The position numbers and the translations under genes were made by a program. Shown one piece after another: positions 9,089 to 17,630 of a stretch of DNA of 64,000 nucleotides; the first letter of the stretch is position 1; the number at the start of each line of letters is the position of its first letter. Source of the DNA: an uncultured Clostridia bacterium (GTDB lineage: Bacteria; Bacillota; Clostridia; Christensenellales; Borkfalkiaceae). The notes below the pieces were generated by a model. The model did not search any database. It was not told where the DNA came from and was given only the letters and a program-made list of their open reading frames with translations. The stretch spans positions 16,695-80,694 of the forward strand of contig CALVZL010000040.1 of the NCBI GenBank assembly GCA_944372525.1, written 5' to 3'.

Positions 9089-9201
9089 TTTATTTCGTTT
9101 TTTTCACCGTTCTTTTCCGCCTTTGAGAAAATTATCAGGCGCGGCGATTTTCCTGATGAAAAATGTCTTTTTTTGACATGAATCGTCAATTATAAAATAG
9201 C

Positions 9202-9230
9202 TTGTCATTTTTCTGCAAATATGCTATAAT
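9202..9230 (+). promoter_or_regulatory. Promoter of the hydrogenase operon, extended -10
   Basis: TTGTCA (9202-9207), 17-bp spacer, TATAAT (9225-9230) preceded by TG one base away (extended -10). Transcription is expected at 9237-9238, exactly where an in-frame ATG (9238) lies. Confidence 0.8.
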
Positions 9231-9272
9231 TCAGTCAATGGAATGCCGCCCCGCTCATGGAGGAGGTTTTTT

Positions 9273-9356
9273 GTGGAAAACGCGGCGATTTCGATTTACG
9301 ATATGGAGGTTGAAGATGGAACATTGCAATGCGTGCGGCACGGCGGAGCAGGCTGA
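9273..9356 (+). CDS. Possible 27-residue leader ORF overlapping hydC start
   Basis: A GTG at 9273 preceded by an excellent GGAGGAGG (9259-9266) opens a 27-codon frame beginning VENAAISIYDMEV that ends with TGA at 9354-9356, overlapping the first 41 nt of hydC in another frame. I recognise no family. It may be a translated leader peptide that couples initiation of hydC, or the strong ribosome binding site may be a relic. The call rests only on the ribosome binding site and position. Confidence 0.3.
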   Translation: MENAAISIYDMEVEDGTLQCVRHGGAG

Positions 9357-9810
9357 AAAACTGCGGGCCGTCATCGAGTCCTCGCGCGAAACACCGGGCT
9401 GTCTCATGCACATTTTGCAAGAGGCGCAGGCGATCTACGGATTTCTTCCGATCGGCGTACAGAAGACGATCGCGGAGGGATTGGGCATTTCTCTCTCGGA
9501 GGTGTACGGAGTCGTCACCTTCTACTCGCAGTTCTCCCTCAAACCCAAGGGAAAACACCGAATCAGCGTCTGCCTGGGAACGGCATGCTATGTCAAGGGA
9601 TCGGATAAGATCCTTGCGGAAGTGGAAAAACAGCTCGGCATCAAATGCGGAGAATGTACGGAGGACGGCTTGTTCTCCATCGATTCCTGCCGTTGCGTCG
9701 GCGCATGCGGGCTCGCTCCCGTCATGATGGTCGGCGAAGAAGTGTACGGAAAACTCGAGCCGGGAAAAATCAAGGACATCCTCGATCAATACAGGAGGGA
9801 AGAGCAATGA
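9316..9810 (+). CDS. hydC: NuoE-like [2Fe-2S] subunit of trimeric NADH/ferredoxin [FeFe] hydrogenase
   Basis: 164 residues, thioredoxin-like ferredoxin fold. Four cysteines of the NuoE cluster are present as CLGTACYVKG and, about 40 residues on, CRCVGACGLAP. In Thermotoga and Clostridia the homologue (HydC/HndA) passes electrons within the HydABC complex that couples NADH plus reduced ferredoxin oxidation to H2 formation. The N-terminus adds MEHCNACG, two extra Cys not needed for the fold. The ATG at 9316 is chosen for its GGAGG at 9305-9309; the frame is also open to an ATG at 9238 that coincides with the predicted transcription start, which would add 26 mostly basic residues. First gene of hydCBA; its stop overlaps the hydB start (ATGA). 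Confidence 0.93.
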   Translation: MEHCNACGTAEQAEKLRAVIESSRETPGCLMHILQEAQAIYGFLPIGVQKTIAEGLGISLSEVYGVVTFYSQFSLKPKGKHRISVCLGTACYVKGSDKILAEVEKQLGIKCGECTEDGLFSIDSCRCVGACGLAPVMMVGEEVYGKLEPGKIKDILDQYRREEQ

Positions 9811-11699
9811 CGGTCAAAGAGCTCGACGCCATTCGCAAGGCGAAAGAAGAACTCATTCAGGTGCGCCGCACCGTACGCGAACAGGGAGAAGCGCTCGCCG
9901 GAAAGACGGGCTACCGCAAACAGGTTCTCGTCTGCGGCGGAACGGGATGCACCTCCTCTCACTCCATGAAAGTGATCGCACAGCTCGAGCAGTCCCTGGA
10001 GGAACTCGGGATACACGATGTGCTTGTCGTAAAGACCGGCTGTTTCGGACTCTGCGCGCTCGGCCCCATCATGATTGTTTACCCCGAGGGCGCGTTTTAT
10101 GCACAGATGACCCCGGAACACGTCAAGACGGTGGCGGAGAAGCACCTCGTCAAAGGCGGAGAGATCGTGAAAGATCTGCTGTACCGGGGAACCGTGCTTT
10201 CAGACGGAAGCGTGATCCCCTTCGGCGAGACGCCTTTCTATAAAAAGCAGATGCGCATCGCGCTGAGAAACTGCGGCGTGATCGCCGCGGAAGACATCGA
10301 GGAGGCGATTGCGGCGGGCGACTATGCCGCGGTCGAAAAAGTACTCACCTCGATGACGCCCGACGACGTCATCAACGAAATGCTCGCTTCCGGCCTGCGC
10401 GGACGGGGCGGCGCGGGCTTCCCCACGGGACGCAAATGGGCGTTTGCCAAGGCGTCGCAGGGCGAAGTGAAATATGTCTGTTGCAACGCAGACGAGGGCG
10501 ACCCCGGTGCGTTCATGGACCGCTCCGTCCTTGAGGGCGATCCTCACTGCGTGCTCGAAGCAATGACCATCGCGGGTTATGCGATCGGCGCGCATCAGGG
10601 CTATATCTACGTCCGCGCGGAATATCCCGTCGCCGTGCATCGTCTGGAGATCGCCATCCGTCAGGCGCGGGAATACGGTCTGCTCGGAAAAAACATCTTA
10701 GAAAGCGGCTTCGACTTCGATATCGAGATCCGCCTCGGGGCAGGTGCGTTTGTCTGCGGTGAAGAAACGGCGCTCATGACGAGCATCGAGGGACACCGCG
10801 GAGAACCCCGTCCCCGTCCCCCCTTCCCCGCCGTCAAAGGTCTGTTCGGGAAACCGACCATTCTGAACAACGTGGAAACCTGGGCAAACATCAACCCCAT
10901 CATCATGAAGGGCGCGAAATGGTTCTCCTCCATCGGAACGGAGACCTCTTCGGGAACGAAGGTCTTTGCGCTCGGAGGAAAGATCACGAACGTCGGTCTG
11001 GTGGAAGTCCCCATGGGAACGACGCTGCGCGAGATCGTGGAAGAAATCGGCGGCGGCATTCCGGGAGGAAAGAAGTTCAAGGCGGCACAGACGGGCGGCC
11101 CCTCGGGCGGCTGCATTCCCGCCGCCTGCATCGATACCCCCATCGACTACGATTCCCTGCTTGCCATCGGTTCGATGATGGGAAGCGGCGGCATGATCAT
11201 CCTCGATGAGGACGACTGCATGGTGGACATCGCCAAATTCTACCTCGAATTCACGGCAGACGAAAGCTGCGGAAAGTGCACGCCCTGCCGCATCGGGACT
11301 AAGCGCCTGCTCCAGCTGCTCACCAAGATCACGGAGGGCACCGGCGAACCGGAAGATATCGTAAAAATCGAAGAGCTTGCCTCCCATATGAAGCAGTCTT
11401 CCCTGTGCGCCCTGGGACAGAGCGCGCCCAATCCCATTCTCTCCACTCTGCGCTACTTCCGCGAAGAATACGAAGAGCATATCAACGAGAAGAAATGCCG
11501 CGCAGGCGTCTGCAAAGCGATGCTCAATTATACGATCCTCGCAGACAAATGCAAGGGCTGCACTCTCTGCGCGCGCAACTGCCCCGTCAAAGCCATCTCG
11601 GGCGCAGTCAAACAGCCGCACGTCATCGATCAGAGCAAGTGCATCAAGTGCGGCGTGTGCATGAGTAACTGCAAATTCGGCGCCATCGAAAGGAGGTAA
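9807..11699 (+). CDS. hydB: NuoF-like flavoprotein subunit of bifurcating [FeFe] hydrogenase
   Basis: 630 residues. Domains in order: N-terminal thioredoxin-like [2Fe-2S] domain (CGGTGCTSSHS with a later CFGLCALGP), the NuoF core with the NADH/FMN glycine-rich loops (GLRGRGGAGFPTGRKW; CNADEGDPGAF; GAGAFVCGEETAL), an SLBB domain, the [4Fe-4S] site ESCGKCTPCRIG, and a C-terminal two-cluster ferredoxin (CKGCTLCARNCP and CIKCGVCMSNC). This fusion is the HydB/HndC layout of NAD-dependent bifurcating hydrogenases. The start overlaps the hydC stop; hydA follows after 4 nt. Cytoplasmic complex. Confidence 0.96.
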   Translation: MTVKELDAIRKAKEELIQVRRTVREQGEALAGKTGYRKQVLVCGGTGCTSSHSMKVIAQLEQSLEELGIHDVLVVKTGCFGLCALGPIMIVYPEGAFYAQMTPEHVKTVAEKHLVKGGEIVKDLLYRGTVLSDGSVIPFGETPFYKKQMRIALRNCGVIAAEDIEEAIAAGDYAAVEKVLTSMTPDDVINEMLASGLRGRGGAGFPTGRKWAFAKASQGEVKYVCCNADEGDPGAFMDRSVLEGDPHCVLEAMTIAGYAIGAHQGYIYVRAEYPVAVHRLEIAIRQAREYGLLGKNILESGFDFDIEIRLGAGAFVCGEETALMTSIEGHRGEPRPRPPFPAVKGLFGKPTILNNVETWANINPIIMKGAKWFSSIGTETSSGTKVFALGGKITNVGLVEVPMGTTLREIVEEIGGGIPGGKKFKAAQTGGPSGGCIPAACIDTPIDYDSLLAIGSMMGSGGMIILDEDDCMVDIAKFYLEFTADESCGKCTPCRIGTKRLLQLLTKITEGTGEPEDIVKIEELASHMKQSSLCALGQSAPNPILSTLRYFREEYEEHINEKKCRAGVCKAMLNYTILADKCKGCTLCARNCPVKAISGAVKQPHVIDQSKCIKCGVCMSNCKFGAIERR

Positions 11700-11703
11700 G
11701 CAC

Positions 11704-13428
11704 ATGGAAAAACAAGTAACCCTGAAAATCAATAACATTCCCGTCACCGTTCCGGAAGGGACGACCATCCTCGAGGCGGCGCGCAAAGCGCACATCGAGA
11801 TCCCTACCCTGTGCTATCTCAAAGACGTCAGCTGTGTCGGCTCGTGCAGAATGTGCGTCGTGGAAGCAACCGGCGCGCGGGGGCTTGTCGCGGCCTGCGT
11901 CTACCCCGTTGCGGAGGGCATGGAGGTGCGCACGAACACCGAAAAATGCCGCCAATCCCGCAAAATGACGCTGGAATTGCTTTTGAGTAAGCACAAAAAG
12001 AAATGCCTCTCCTGCGAACGCAACCATAACTGCGAACTGCAGAAACTGTCGTTAGGGTACAGCGTGGACGAAGACCGTTTCAAGGGCGAGGACTATGTGC
12101 TTCCCATCGACGATTCCGCTCCCTATGTTGTCCGCGACAACGACAAGTGCATCAACTGCATGCGCTGCGTCGCCGCCTGCCGGAATCAGAACGTGAACGC
12201 CATCGGCCCCATCGGCAGAGGTTTCCACGTACACATCGGAAGCGCGTTCGATATGCCGCTCTCCGAATCGGTCTGCGTGGGCTGCGGTCAATGCGTCGTT
12301 GCCTGCCCCGTCGGTGCGCTTTCGGAGCGCTCCACGATCGACGAAGTATGGTCGGCGCTTGCCAATCCCGCAAAGAAGGTCCTCTTCTTCACGGCTCCCT
12401 CCATCCGCGCCACGCTTGGCGAGGCATTCGATCTGCCCGTCGGCACCAACGTAGAAGGCAAAATGGTCGCCGCCATCCGCAGACTGGGTCCCGCCGCCGT
12501 CTTCAACATGGACGTCACGGCAGACCTCACGATCATGGAAGAGGCAAGCGAACTCATCAACCGCATCAAGACGGGCAAACCCATGCCCATGTTTACTTCC
12601 TGCTGCCCCGCATGGGTCAAATTTGTGGAACAGCGCTATCCCGAAATGATCCCCCATCTGTCTTCCTGCAAATCGCCGCAGCAGATGTTCGGCGCACTGC
12701 TCAAGAGCTATTGGTGCGAAAAGAACGGAATCGCGCCCGAAAACGTGTATACGGTGAGCGTCATTCCCTGCACGGCGAAAAAATACGAATGCCACCGCCC
12801 CGAAATGGAAGGCGACGTGGACGCGGCGATCACGACGCGAGAACTTGCGCGCATGATCAAAACGGCAGGGATCAAGTTTACCGAACTTCCCGACGAAGAA
12901 TTTGACAATCCCTTCTCCACGGCAACAGGCGGCGGCGCGATCTTCGGCGCGACGGGCGGCGTGATGGAAGCGGCGCTCCGCACGGCTGCGCACATGATGG
13001 ACGGGAGCTTCGAAGTTTTGGATTTCTTTGCAGTGCGCGGCACCAATCCCTATAAGGAGGCGACCTATCTCGTGGCCGGCAACGCCCTGCGCGTCGCAGT
13101 GGTATCCGGACTCAAAAACGCAACCGAACTGCTGGAAAAGATCCGCTCCGGAGAAAAACACTACGACTTCATCGAAGTCATGGCATGCCCGGGCGGATGT
13201 GTCAACGGCGGCGGACAGCCGACGCTTTCGGACAGCGTGCGCAATACCGTCGAGCTCAAAGACGCGCGCGCCAAAGCGCTGTATTCCAGCGATACGCTCA
13301 ACGCCCTGCGCCGTCCCTCCGACTCGCCCGTCATGGACATGATCTACAACGATTATCTGGGCTTCCCGAACAGCCATAAGGCACACGAAATTCTGCACAC
13401 TTCCTACCATGCAGACAAGAGAATCTGA
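11704..13428 (+). CDS. hydA: [FeFe] hydrogenase catalytic subunit
   Basis: 574 residues. N-terminal [2Fe-2S] domain (CVGSCRMCVVE), His-ligated [4Fe-4S] site (HKKKCLSCERNHNC), two [4Fe-4S] sites (CINCMRCVAAC and CVGCGQCVVACP), then the H-cluster domain with all three signatures: TSCCPAWVKF (L1), IPCTAKKYE (L2) and EVMACPGGCVNGGGQP (L3). L2 has Ile where many enzymes have Met before PCT, a common variant. Together with hydC and hydB it forms the trimeric group A hydrogenase, which is generally electron-bifurcating. Maturases HydE, HydF and HydG are not in the window. A GC-rich hairpin follows the stop. Confidence 0.97.
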   Translation: MEKQVTLKINNIPVTVPEGTTILEAARKAHIEIPTLCYLKDVSCVGSCRMCVVEATGARGLVAACVYPVAEGMEVRTNTEKCRQSRKMTLELLLSKHKKKCLSCERNHNCELQKLSLGYSVDEDRFKGEDYVLPIDDSAPYVVRDNDKCINCMRCVAACRNQNVNAIGPIGRGFHVHIGSAFDMPLSESVCVGCGQCVVACPVGALSERSTIDEVWSALANPAKKVLFFTAPSIRATLGEAFDLPVGTNVEGKMVAAIRRLGPAAVFNMDVTADLTIMEEASELINRIKTGKPMPMFTSCCPAWVKFVEQRYPEMIPHLSSCKSPQQMFGALLKSYWCEKNGIAPENVYTVSVIPCTAKKYECHRPEMEGDVDAAITTRELARMIKTAGIKFTELPDEEFDNPFSTATGGGAIFGATGGVMEAALRTAAHMMDGSFEVLDFFAVRGTNPYKEATYLVAGNALRVAVVSGLKNATELLEKIRSGEKHYDFIEVMACPGGCVNGGGQPTLSDSVRNTVELKDARAKALYSSDTLNALRRPSDSPVMDMIYNDYLGFPNSHKAHEILHTSYHADKRI

Positions 13429-13445
13429 ACTTATCTGCTTACGAC

Positions 13446-13490
13446 GCGCCGCCGCGGAGCTTCCGCGGCGGCGCAATTGATTTTCTTTCT
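13446..13490 (+). terminator. Probable terminator after hydA
   Basis: A 13-bp perfect GC-rich stem (13446-13458 with 13462-13474) with a 3-nt loop, followed by a moderately T-rich stretch. The T tract is interrupted, so efficiency is uncertain. Confidence 0.7.
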
Positions 13491-13523
13491 CCATGTAAAA
13501 CAAATAAACATTCTGAGGTGCAT

Positions 13524-14504
13524 ATGAAAATCGCAGCATTTGAAGTCAAAGAATACGAACGCAGAGATTTTTCCCGTTTTGCGGATCCCGAATCAGACAT
13601 AACGCTCCACGCCGAACCGCTCACCGAACAGAACCTTTCGCTCTGTCAAGGCTGCGAAGCAATCACGACGCTCGGGTTCAGCCGACTTGACGAAACCATG
13701 CTTGCCCGTCTCTCTTCGCTCGGTGTCCGCTTTCTCGCAACCCGTACGATCGGCTACAACCACATAGACCTGACCGCCGCAAAAAAATTCGGGATCCGCG
13801 TGAGCAACGCGCGCTACTCCCCTTACAATGTGGCAGACTTTACCGTCATGCTCATTCTCATGCTGTTGAGAAAAGCCAAAATTTCCGTCTGCCGCGCCCT
13901 GGTCAACGATTTTTCGCTCGACGGAATGTGCGGAAGGGAGATGCACAGCCTCACGGTCGGAATCATCGGGGCGGGCAACATCGGGCGTGCCGTTGTGAAA
14001 AATCTCTCCGGCTTCGGATGCAGAATTCTTGCATACGATCCCTATGTCTCGCCCGAGGCTGTTCCCTCCGCCCGATTCGTGCCGCTGGAGACGCTCTATG
14101 CGGAAAGCGACGTCATCACCCTGCATATGCCCCTGACGGCCGAAAACCGACATATGATCGACCGAACGGCTTTCTCCAAAATGAAGCGGGGCGCGTTGCT
14201 CGTAAATACCGCGCGGGGCGGGCTTGTAAACACCCGCGATCTCATTCGCGCCCTCGAATCCGAACAGATCGGCGGAGCCGGCATCGACACCGTAGAAGAG
14301 GAAGACAACATCTGTCACGTCGACCTGCGGGCACGCATCGTAGAGCGGCGGGATCTGTTCTATCTCAAACAGTTCCCCAACGTGATCTACACCTCGCATT
14401 ACGCCTTCTTCACGGAAGAAGCGACTTCTGCCATGGTGGAATGTGCTCTCACCAGTCTCGCCGCCTTCCGCGACGGAAAGGAGAACGCTTACGAAATCAA
14501 ATAA
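13524..14504 (+). CDS. D-2-hydroxyacid dehydrogenase, VanH/D-lactate dehydrogenase-like
   Basis: 326 residues. NAD-dependent 2-hydroxyacid dehydrogenase; the closest family by eye is D-lactate dehydrogenase/VanH. Motifs: RTIGYNHIDLTAA and YSPYNVADFTVM (VanH-like substrate domain), VGIIGAGNIGRAV (Rossmann glycine motif, about residues 150), NTARGGLV (catalytic Arg), AGIDTVEEE (catalytic Glu) and YTSHYAFFTEEA (catalytic His). Likely fermentative reduction of pyruvate to D-lactate. No D-Ala-D-Lac ligase or VanX is adjacent, so vancomycin resistance is not suggested. ATG 13524 has GAGG upstream. Confidence 0.85.
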   Translation: MKIAAFEVKEYERRDFSRFADPESDITLHAEPLTEQNLSLCQGCEAITTLGFSRLDETMLARLSSLGVRFLATRTIGYNHIDLTAAKKFGIRVSNARYSPYNVADFTVMLILMLLRKAKISVCRALVNDFSLDGMCGREMHSLTVGIIGAGNIGRAVVKNLSGFGCRILAYDPYVSPEAVPSARFVPLETLYAESDVITLHMPLTAENRHMIDRTAFSKMKRGALLVNTARGGLVNTRDLIRALESEQIGGAGIDTVEEEDNICHVDLRARIVERRDLFYLKQFPNVIYTSHYAFFTEEATSAMVECALTSLAAFRDGKENAYEIK

Positions 14505-14571
14505 CCGCGCAGGCACAGGGAAGCTTTCTGTGAAAAAGACGAAAAAAACCAAAACGGCATATACTGATTGT

Positions 14572-15495
14572 GTGCAAACCGCTTATGAAAAGAAAAAAAT
14601 CGGAACGGGAATCCTCTACATTCTCGGGGCGGCGCTCTCGTTTGCGCTCATGAATCTTTTCGTTCGGCTTGCGGGCGATCTGCCCGTCATGCAGAAAGTA
14701 TTTTTCCGCAATCTCGTCGCGACCTTCGCCGTCCTCCCCGTGCTCGCCGTCTCCCGGGAAAAATTCCGCATTCGGCGGGGAAGCTTACCCTATCTGCTGC
14801 TGCGCTCGGCGATCGGATTTTTGGGCGTCGTTCTCAACTTCTATGCCATCGATCGGCTGAACATCTCCGACGCCTCCATCCTCAACAAACTCTCCCCTTT
14901 CTTTGCGATCCTTTTTTCCGCGCTTCTGCTCCGCGAGCGGCCTCGTTTGGCGGAGCTGTTTTTTGTCCTGCTGGCATTTTCCGGCGCGCTGCTCGTCATC
15001 AAACCGACTTTTACGGTTGAATCTCTCCCCGCGCTTTCGGGGTTTGCAAGCGGATTGTGCGCAGGATTTGCCTATACTTGCGTTCGCGCGCTCGGAATGC
15101 GCGGAGAGCGGGGAACTGTCACGGTATTCTTTTTTTCCGCATTTTCTACCCTTGTCTCGCTGCCCTTTCTCCTTGCCTTCTATCGGCAGATGAGCGCCGA
15201 ACAATGGTGTTTTCTCCTGCTGTCCGGCTGCGCCGCAGCAGGCGGGCAGTTTTTTATCACTGCCGCCTACCGTTTCGCACCCGCAAAAGACATCGCCGTC
15301 TTCGATTACGCACAAGTGCTCTTTGCCGCACTTTTGGGATATCTCTTTTTGGAACAGCTTCCCGACGCGTACTCCTTTGCCGGCTATGCGATCATTCTCG
15401 CCGCGGCGATCGGGAAATGGGTCTGGGTACACGTCCGTTCCAAACATGCCCCCGCATCCGACGCGCAGACTTCCGAAAACAAAACAAACGGATAA
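14572..15495 (+). CDS. EamA-family (DMT) transporter
   Basis: 307 residues with about ten hydrophobic segments in two EamA repeats; the first begins ILYILGAALSFALMNLF. DMT proteins export small metabolites or import amino acids or nucleotide sugars; the substrate cannot be read from sequence. Start is uncertain: a GTG at 14572 lies six bases after a TATACT box (14560-14565), the same leaderless spacing seen at other genes here, but a GTG at 14530 is also in frame and neither has a good ribosome binding site. It lies 67 nt after the D-lactate dehydrogenase, so co-transcription is also possible. Confidence 0.85.
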   Translation: MQTAYEKKKIGTGILYILGAALSFALMNLFVRLAGDLPVMQKVFFRNLVATFAVLPVLAVSREKFRIRRGSLPYLLLRSAIGFLGVVLNFYAIDRLNISDASILNKLSPFFAILFSALLLRERPRLAELFFVLLAFSGALLVIKPTFTVESLPALSGFASGLCAGFAYTCVRALGMRGERGTVTVFFFSAFSTLVSLPFLLAFYRQMSAEQWCFLLLSGCAAAGGQFFITAAYRFAPAKDIAVFDYAQVLFAALLGYLFLEQLPDAYSFAGYAIILAAAIGKWVWVHVRSKHAPASDAQTSENKTNG

Positions 15496-15510
15496 ATATC
15501 CTAGATTTCA

Positions 15511-15539
15511 TTGCCTTTCCGCGCAAAACGTGGTATGAT
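15511..15539 (+). promoter_or_regulatory. Promoter of the flippase-like gene
   Basis: TTGCCT (15511-15516), 17-bp spacer, TATGAT (15534-15539), about 36 nt upstream of the ATG at 15576, with GGAG before the start. Confidence 0.6.
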
Positions 15540-15575
15540 AGCAATGAGAAAATAAGGATCGGAGAAGATCATTTC

Positions 15576-16775
15576 ATGTCCGAACAATCCGGCCGTCCGG
15601 AAGATCAGGATTTCCGTTCGGAGAACGATTTTCTGGCGCCACTCAACCGAACATCAAAAAAACAGATGAAACGATGGTGGATTAAGACGACGGCACTGCT
15701 GTTGCTCGTCGTGTTTTCCGTTGTTCTTCTGTTTACGATCGGCGACCTTGTCTCCGCGGAGGATACGCCTCAGCTTCGTTTTGTCCAGCTCATCCGTCTC
15801 ATCAACTATCCCCTGTTTGCCTTGCTTTTGAGCATCATCCTCTCTTACATTCTGGTCGAAAGCTTCAAATATGCCTGGATGCTCAAAATATCGACGGGAA
15901 AGTTTTATCTGCGCACTTCCATCAAGACGATGTTTTTGGGAAAATATTACGACGGAATTACTCCGTTGAGCACAGGCGGACAACCCTTCCAGATCATGTA
16001 TCTGCATAAAAAGGACATTCCGCGCGGCATCGCCTCGGCGATCCCGCTCATGCGCTATTTGGTCTCTTCTGTCGTCATGACGGCGTTTGCCGCCGTACTG
16101 CTCGCACTTACCCCGCATTTTGTTCCCGGACGGATCGCGACCGTCGCCCTGCTCGCGATCGCCTGCGTTTCGCTCGTGATCAACGCGCTTGTTCCGGTCA
16201 CGATCATTCTGTTTACCGTCTCCCCCGTGCTGAGCACCAAGATCATGGCGACAATCATCCATGTCCTGTATAAACTGCGCATCGTAAAGAACCGCTATGC
16301 GACCATGAAAAAAACAGTGCGGGATCTGAGAGAATACAGCGAGGCGATCCGCATGTTTACCCGCAAAACGGCGCAGATGATCCCCCTGATCCTGCTGAGC
16401 ATTGCAGAGACCTTTTTGTATCTTGCCATCCCCTTCTTTGTCGTCATTGCGATCGCAGACGTTCCGCCGACCGCTGAACTGCTTGTACAGATCCTCTGTC
16501 TGAGCGTGATCACCCGCTACACCTCCCTGCTCCTTCCCACGCCGGGAAATACGGGCGCAGTAGAGGCGACCAGTTCCCTCATCTTCATCACGGTGGCAGG
16601 CATCGACGCCTATTTGGGCTGGGTCGTACTCGTATGGCGCTTTTTGACCTACTATATCTATATCCTCTCGGGAATCGGCATCAACATCTTCGAGATCATT
16701 CGAAGCGCCGTCCGCAGCCGAAGACAGCGGCACATTTCGGGATCTCCGCCTCCCGAGCAAGACGCGTCCGAATAA
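15576..16775 (+). CDS. Lysylphosphatidylglycerol synthase TM-domain/flippase-like membrane protein
   Basis: 399 residues. After a charged N-terminus of about 40 residues there are eight or so membrane segments of the YbhN/AglD/LPG-synthase TM (flippase-like) family, without the catalytic aminoacyl-transferase domain of MprF. YYDGITPLSTGGQPFQ and the late TRYTSLLLPTPGNTGAVEA are family-typical conserved loops. A role in moving lipids or lipid-linked sugars across the membrane is inferred from the family. A paralogue sits at 34232-35359 in the phosphatidylethanolamine operon. ATG 15576 has GGAG upstream. Confidence 0.85.
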   Translation: MSEQSGRPEDQDFRSENDFLAPLNRTSKKQMKRWWIKTTALLLLVVFSVVLLFTIGDLVSAEDTPQLRFVQLIRLINYPLFALLLSIILSYILVESFKYAWMLKISTGKFYLRTSIKTMFLGKYYDGITPLSTGGQPFQIMYLHKKDIPRGIASAIPLMRYLVSSVVMTAFAAVLLALTPHFVPGRIATVALLAIACVSLVINALVPVTIILFTVSPVLSTKIMATIIHVLYKLRIVKNRYATMKKTVRDLREYSEAIRMFTRKTAQMIPLILLSIAETFLYLAIPFFVVIAIADVPPTAELLVQILCLSVITRYTSLLLPTPGNTGAVEATSSLIFITVAGIDAYLGWVVLVWRFLTYYIYILSGIGINIFEIIRSAVRSRRQRHISGSPPPEQDASE

Positions 16776-16798
16776 AGCCGATCCCCACAGGGGCGAAG

Positions 16799-16830
16799 GG
16801 AGCGAGGATTTCGAAAATCCTCGCTCCTTT
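16799..16830. terminator. Bidirectional terminator between the flippase-like gene and the minus-strand genes
   Basis: A 12-bp stem (16799-16810 with 16816-16827) with a small TCGA-type loop, followed by TTT. It lies after the flippase-like gene and before the tail of the P-loop gene. The sequence 16831-16925 holds no gene. Confidence 0.65.
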
Positions 16831-16925
16831 GCATAAAAGACGCTGCGGCGGCCGCAACCCGTGCTTCCTCAAGCATTTGCTCTTTGAAGAAGGACAACCG
16901 GAATGCAGCCGGAAATCGACTGCAT

Positions 16926-17420
16926 TTAAGAAAAGTCTGCCATCAAATATTCGTCTGTTTCCTCTCTTGATCTGAATATTATGATTTGTTTATCGCCTCT
17001 ATATTTTTCTAACAATTCCAGAATTTTCGGAAGTGATTTGCAGGGATAATCGCATATCCACTGCTTAAAATCCTCATCAAATGCTGTTTCCCGCCACGGC
17101 AAATCTTCCCGCTTTCTGCCGATGCGAGATTGTGCGCCTTCCAAGCAGATTTGCGTCGGAATATCCAACAGGAATACCGTATCGCATTCTTTCAACCGCA
17201 TTTCGAGCGTTCTTTGATAATTGCCGTCTACGATCCATTCCTCTTTTTGCAACAGCATTGCAAGCTGTTCGTCAAATTCTTTCTCCGTGATCGTAGTCCG
17301 ATCGGGTTTATGCCATATCATATCCAAATAATACAGCGGAATGTTTGTTTTAGCGGACAATTTTCGCGCGAACACGCTTTTTCCGCTTCCGGAACAGCCG
17401 ATGACGATAATTTTTTTCAT
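16926..17420 (-). CDS. P-loop kinase-like protein (DNA topology modulation/FlaR-like)
   Basis: 164 residues. GCSGSGKSVFARKLS near the N-terminus is a Walker A motif, followed by a LDMIWHKPD segment and IVDGNYQRTLEMR, as in the adenylate-kinase-like proteins often annotated as topology modulation proteins. The later SRIGRKREDLPWRE region resembles a lid. The substrate is unknown. The start at 17420 has GGGG upstream. The gene is visibly richer in A+T than its neighbours, with relaxed codon use (many AAA, TTT, ATT), which may indicate recent acquisition. It is flanked by a terminator and by an unexplained 210-nt spacer carrying a long palindrome. Confidence 0.8.
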   Translation of the reverse strand: MKKIIVIGCSGSGKSVFARKLSAKTNIPLYYLDMIWHKPDRTTITEKEFDEQLAMLLQKEEWIVDGNYQRTLEMRLKECDTVFLLDIPTQICLEGAQSRIGRKREDLPWRETAFDEDFKQWICDYPCKSLPKILELLEKYRGDKQIIIFRSREETDEYLMADFS

Positions 17421-17488
17421 AACATTCCCCTGTAAGATCGCTGCCTTTTCAAGCACACATCGAACAACTGAACCGCTATCGCAATCGA

Positions 17489-17516
17489 CGCCCCGCTTTG
17501 CATGCAAAGCGAGGCG
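17489..17516. repeat. 28-bp interrupted palindrome in an intergenic spacer
   Basis: An 18-bp perfect palindrome (17494-17511, centre GCATGC) extends to 28 bp with one mismatch. It lies in the 17421-17630 spacer between yfcE and the P-loop gene, where no gene is seen. There is no T tract, so it is not a standard terminator; an operator or a hairpin-forming relic is possible. Confidence 0.6.
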
Positions 17517-17630
17517 CTATGCGCTTTTCTCCGCGATAAATTTCCGACCCGATTGCAGAAATCAAACGAGCTTCCGCTTCGCCGCATTCCGTCGACTTTT
17601 TCCGCGATCGGCGTTTCCGCACGATTTTCG

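Noticed and set aside
9089-9201. Rex-type redox operator upstream of the hydrogenase operon
   Set aside because: No TTGTTAA-type inverted repeat could be found; only a short ATGTC/GACAT hairpin is present.
13524-14504. vanH as part of a vancomycin-resistance cluster
   Set aside because: The protein is VanH-like, but no vanA/B ligase, vanX or vanRS gene is adjacent; a fermentative D-lactate dehydrogenase is simpler.
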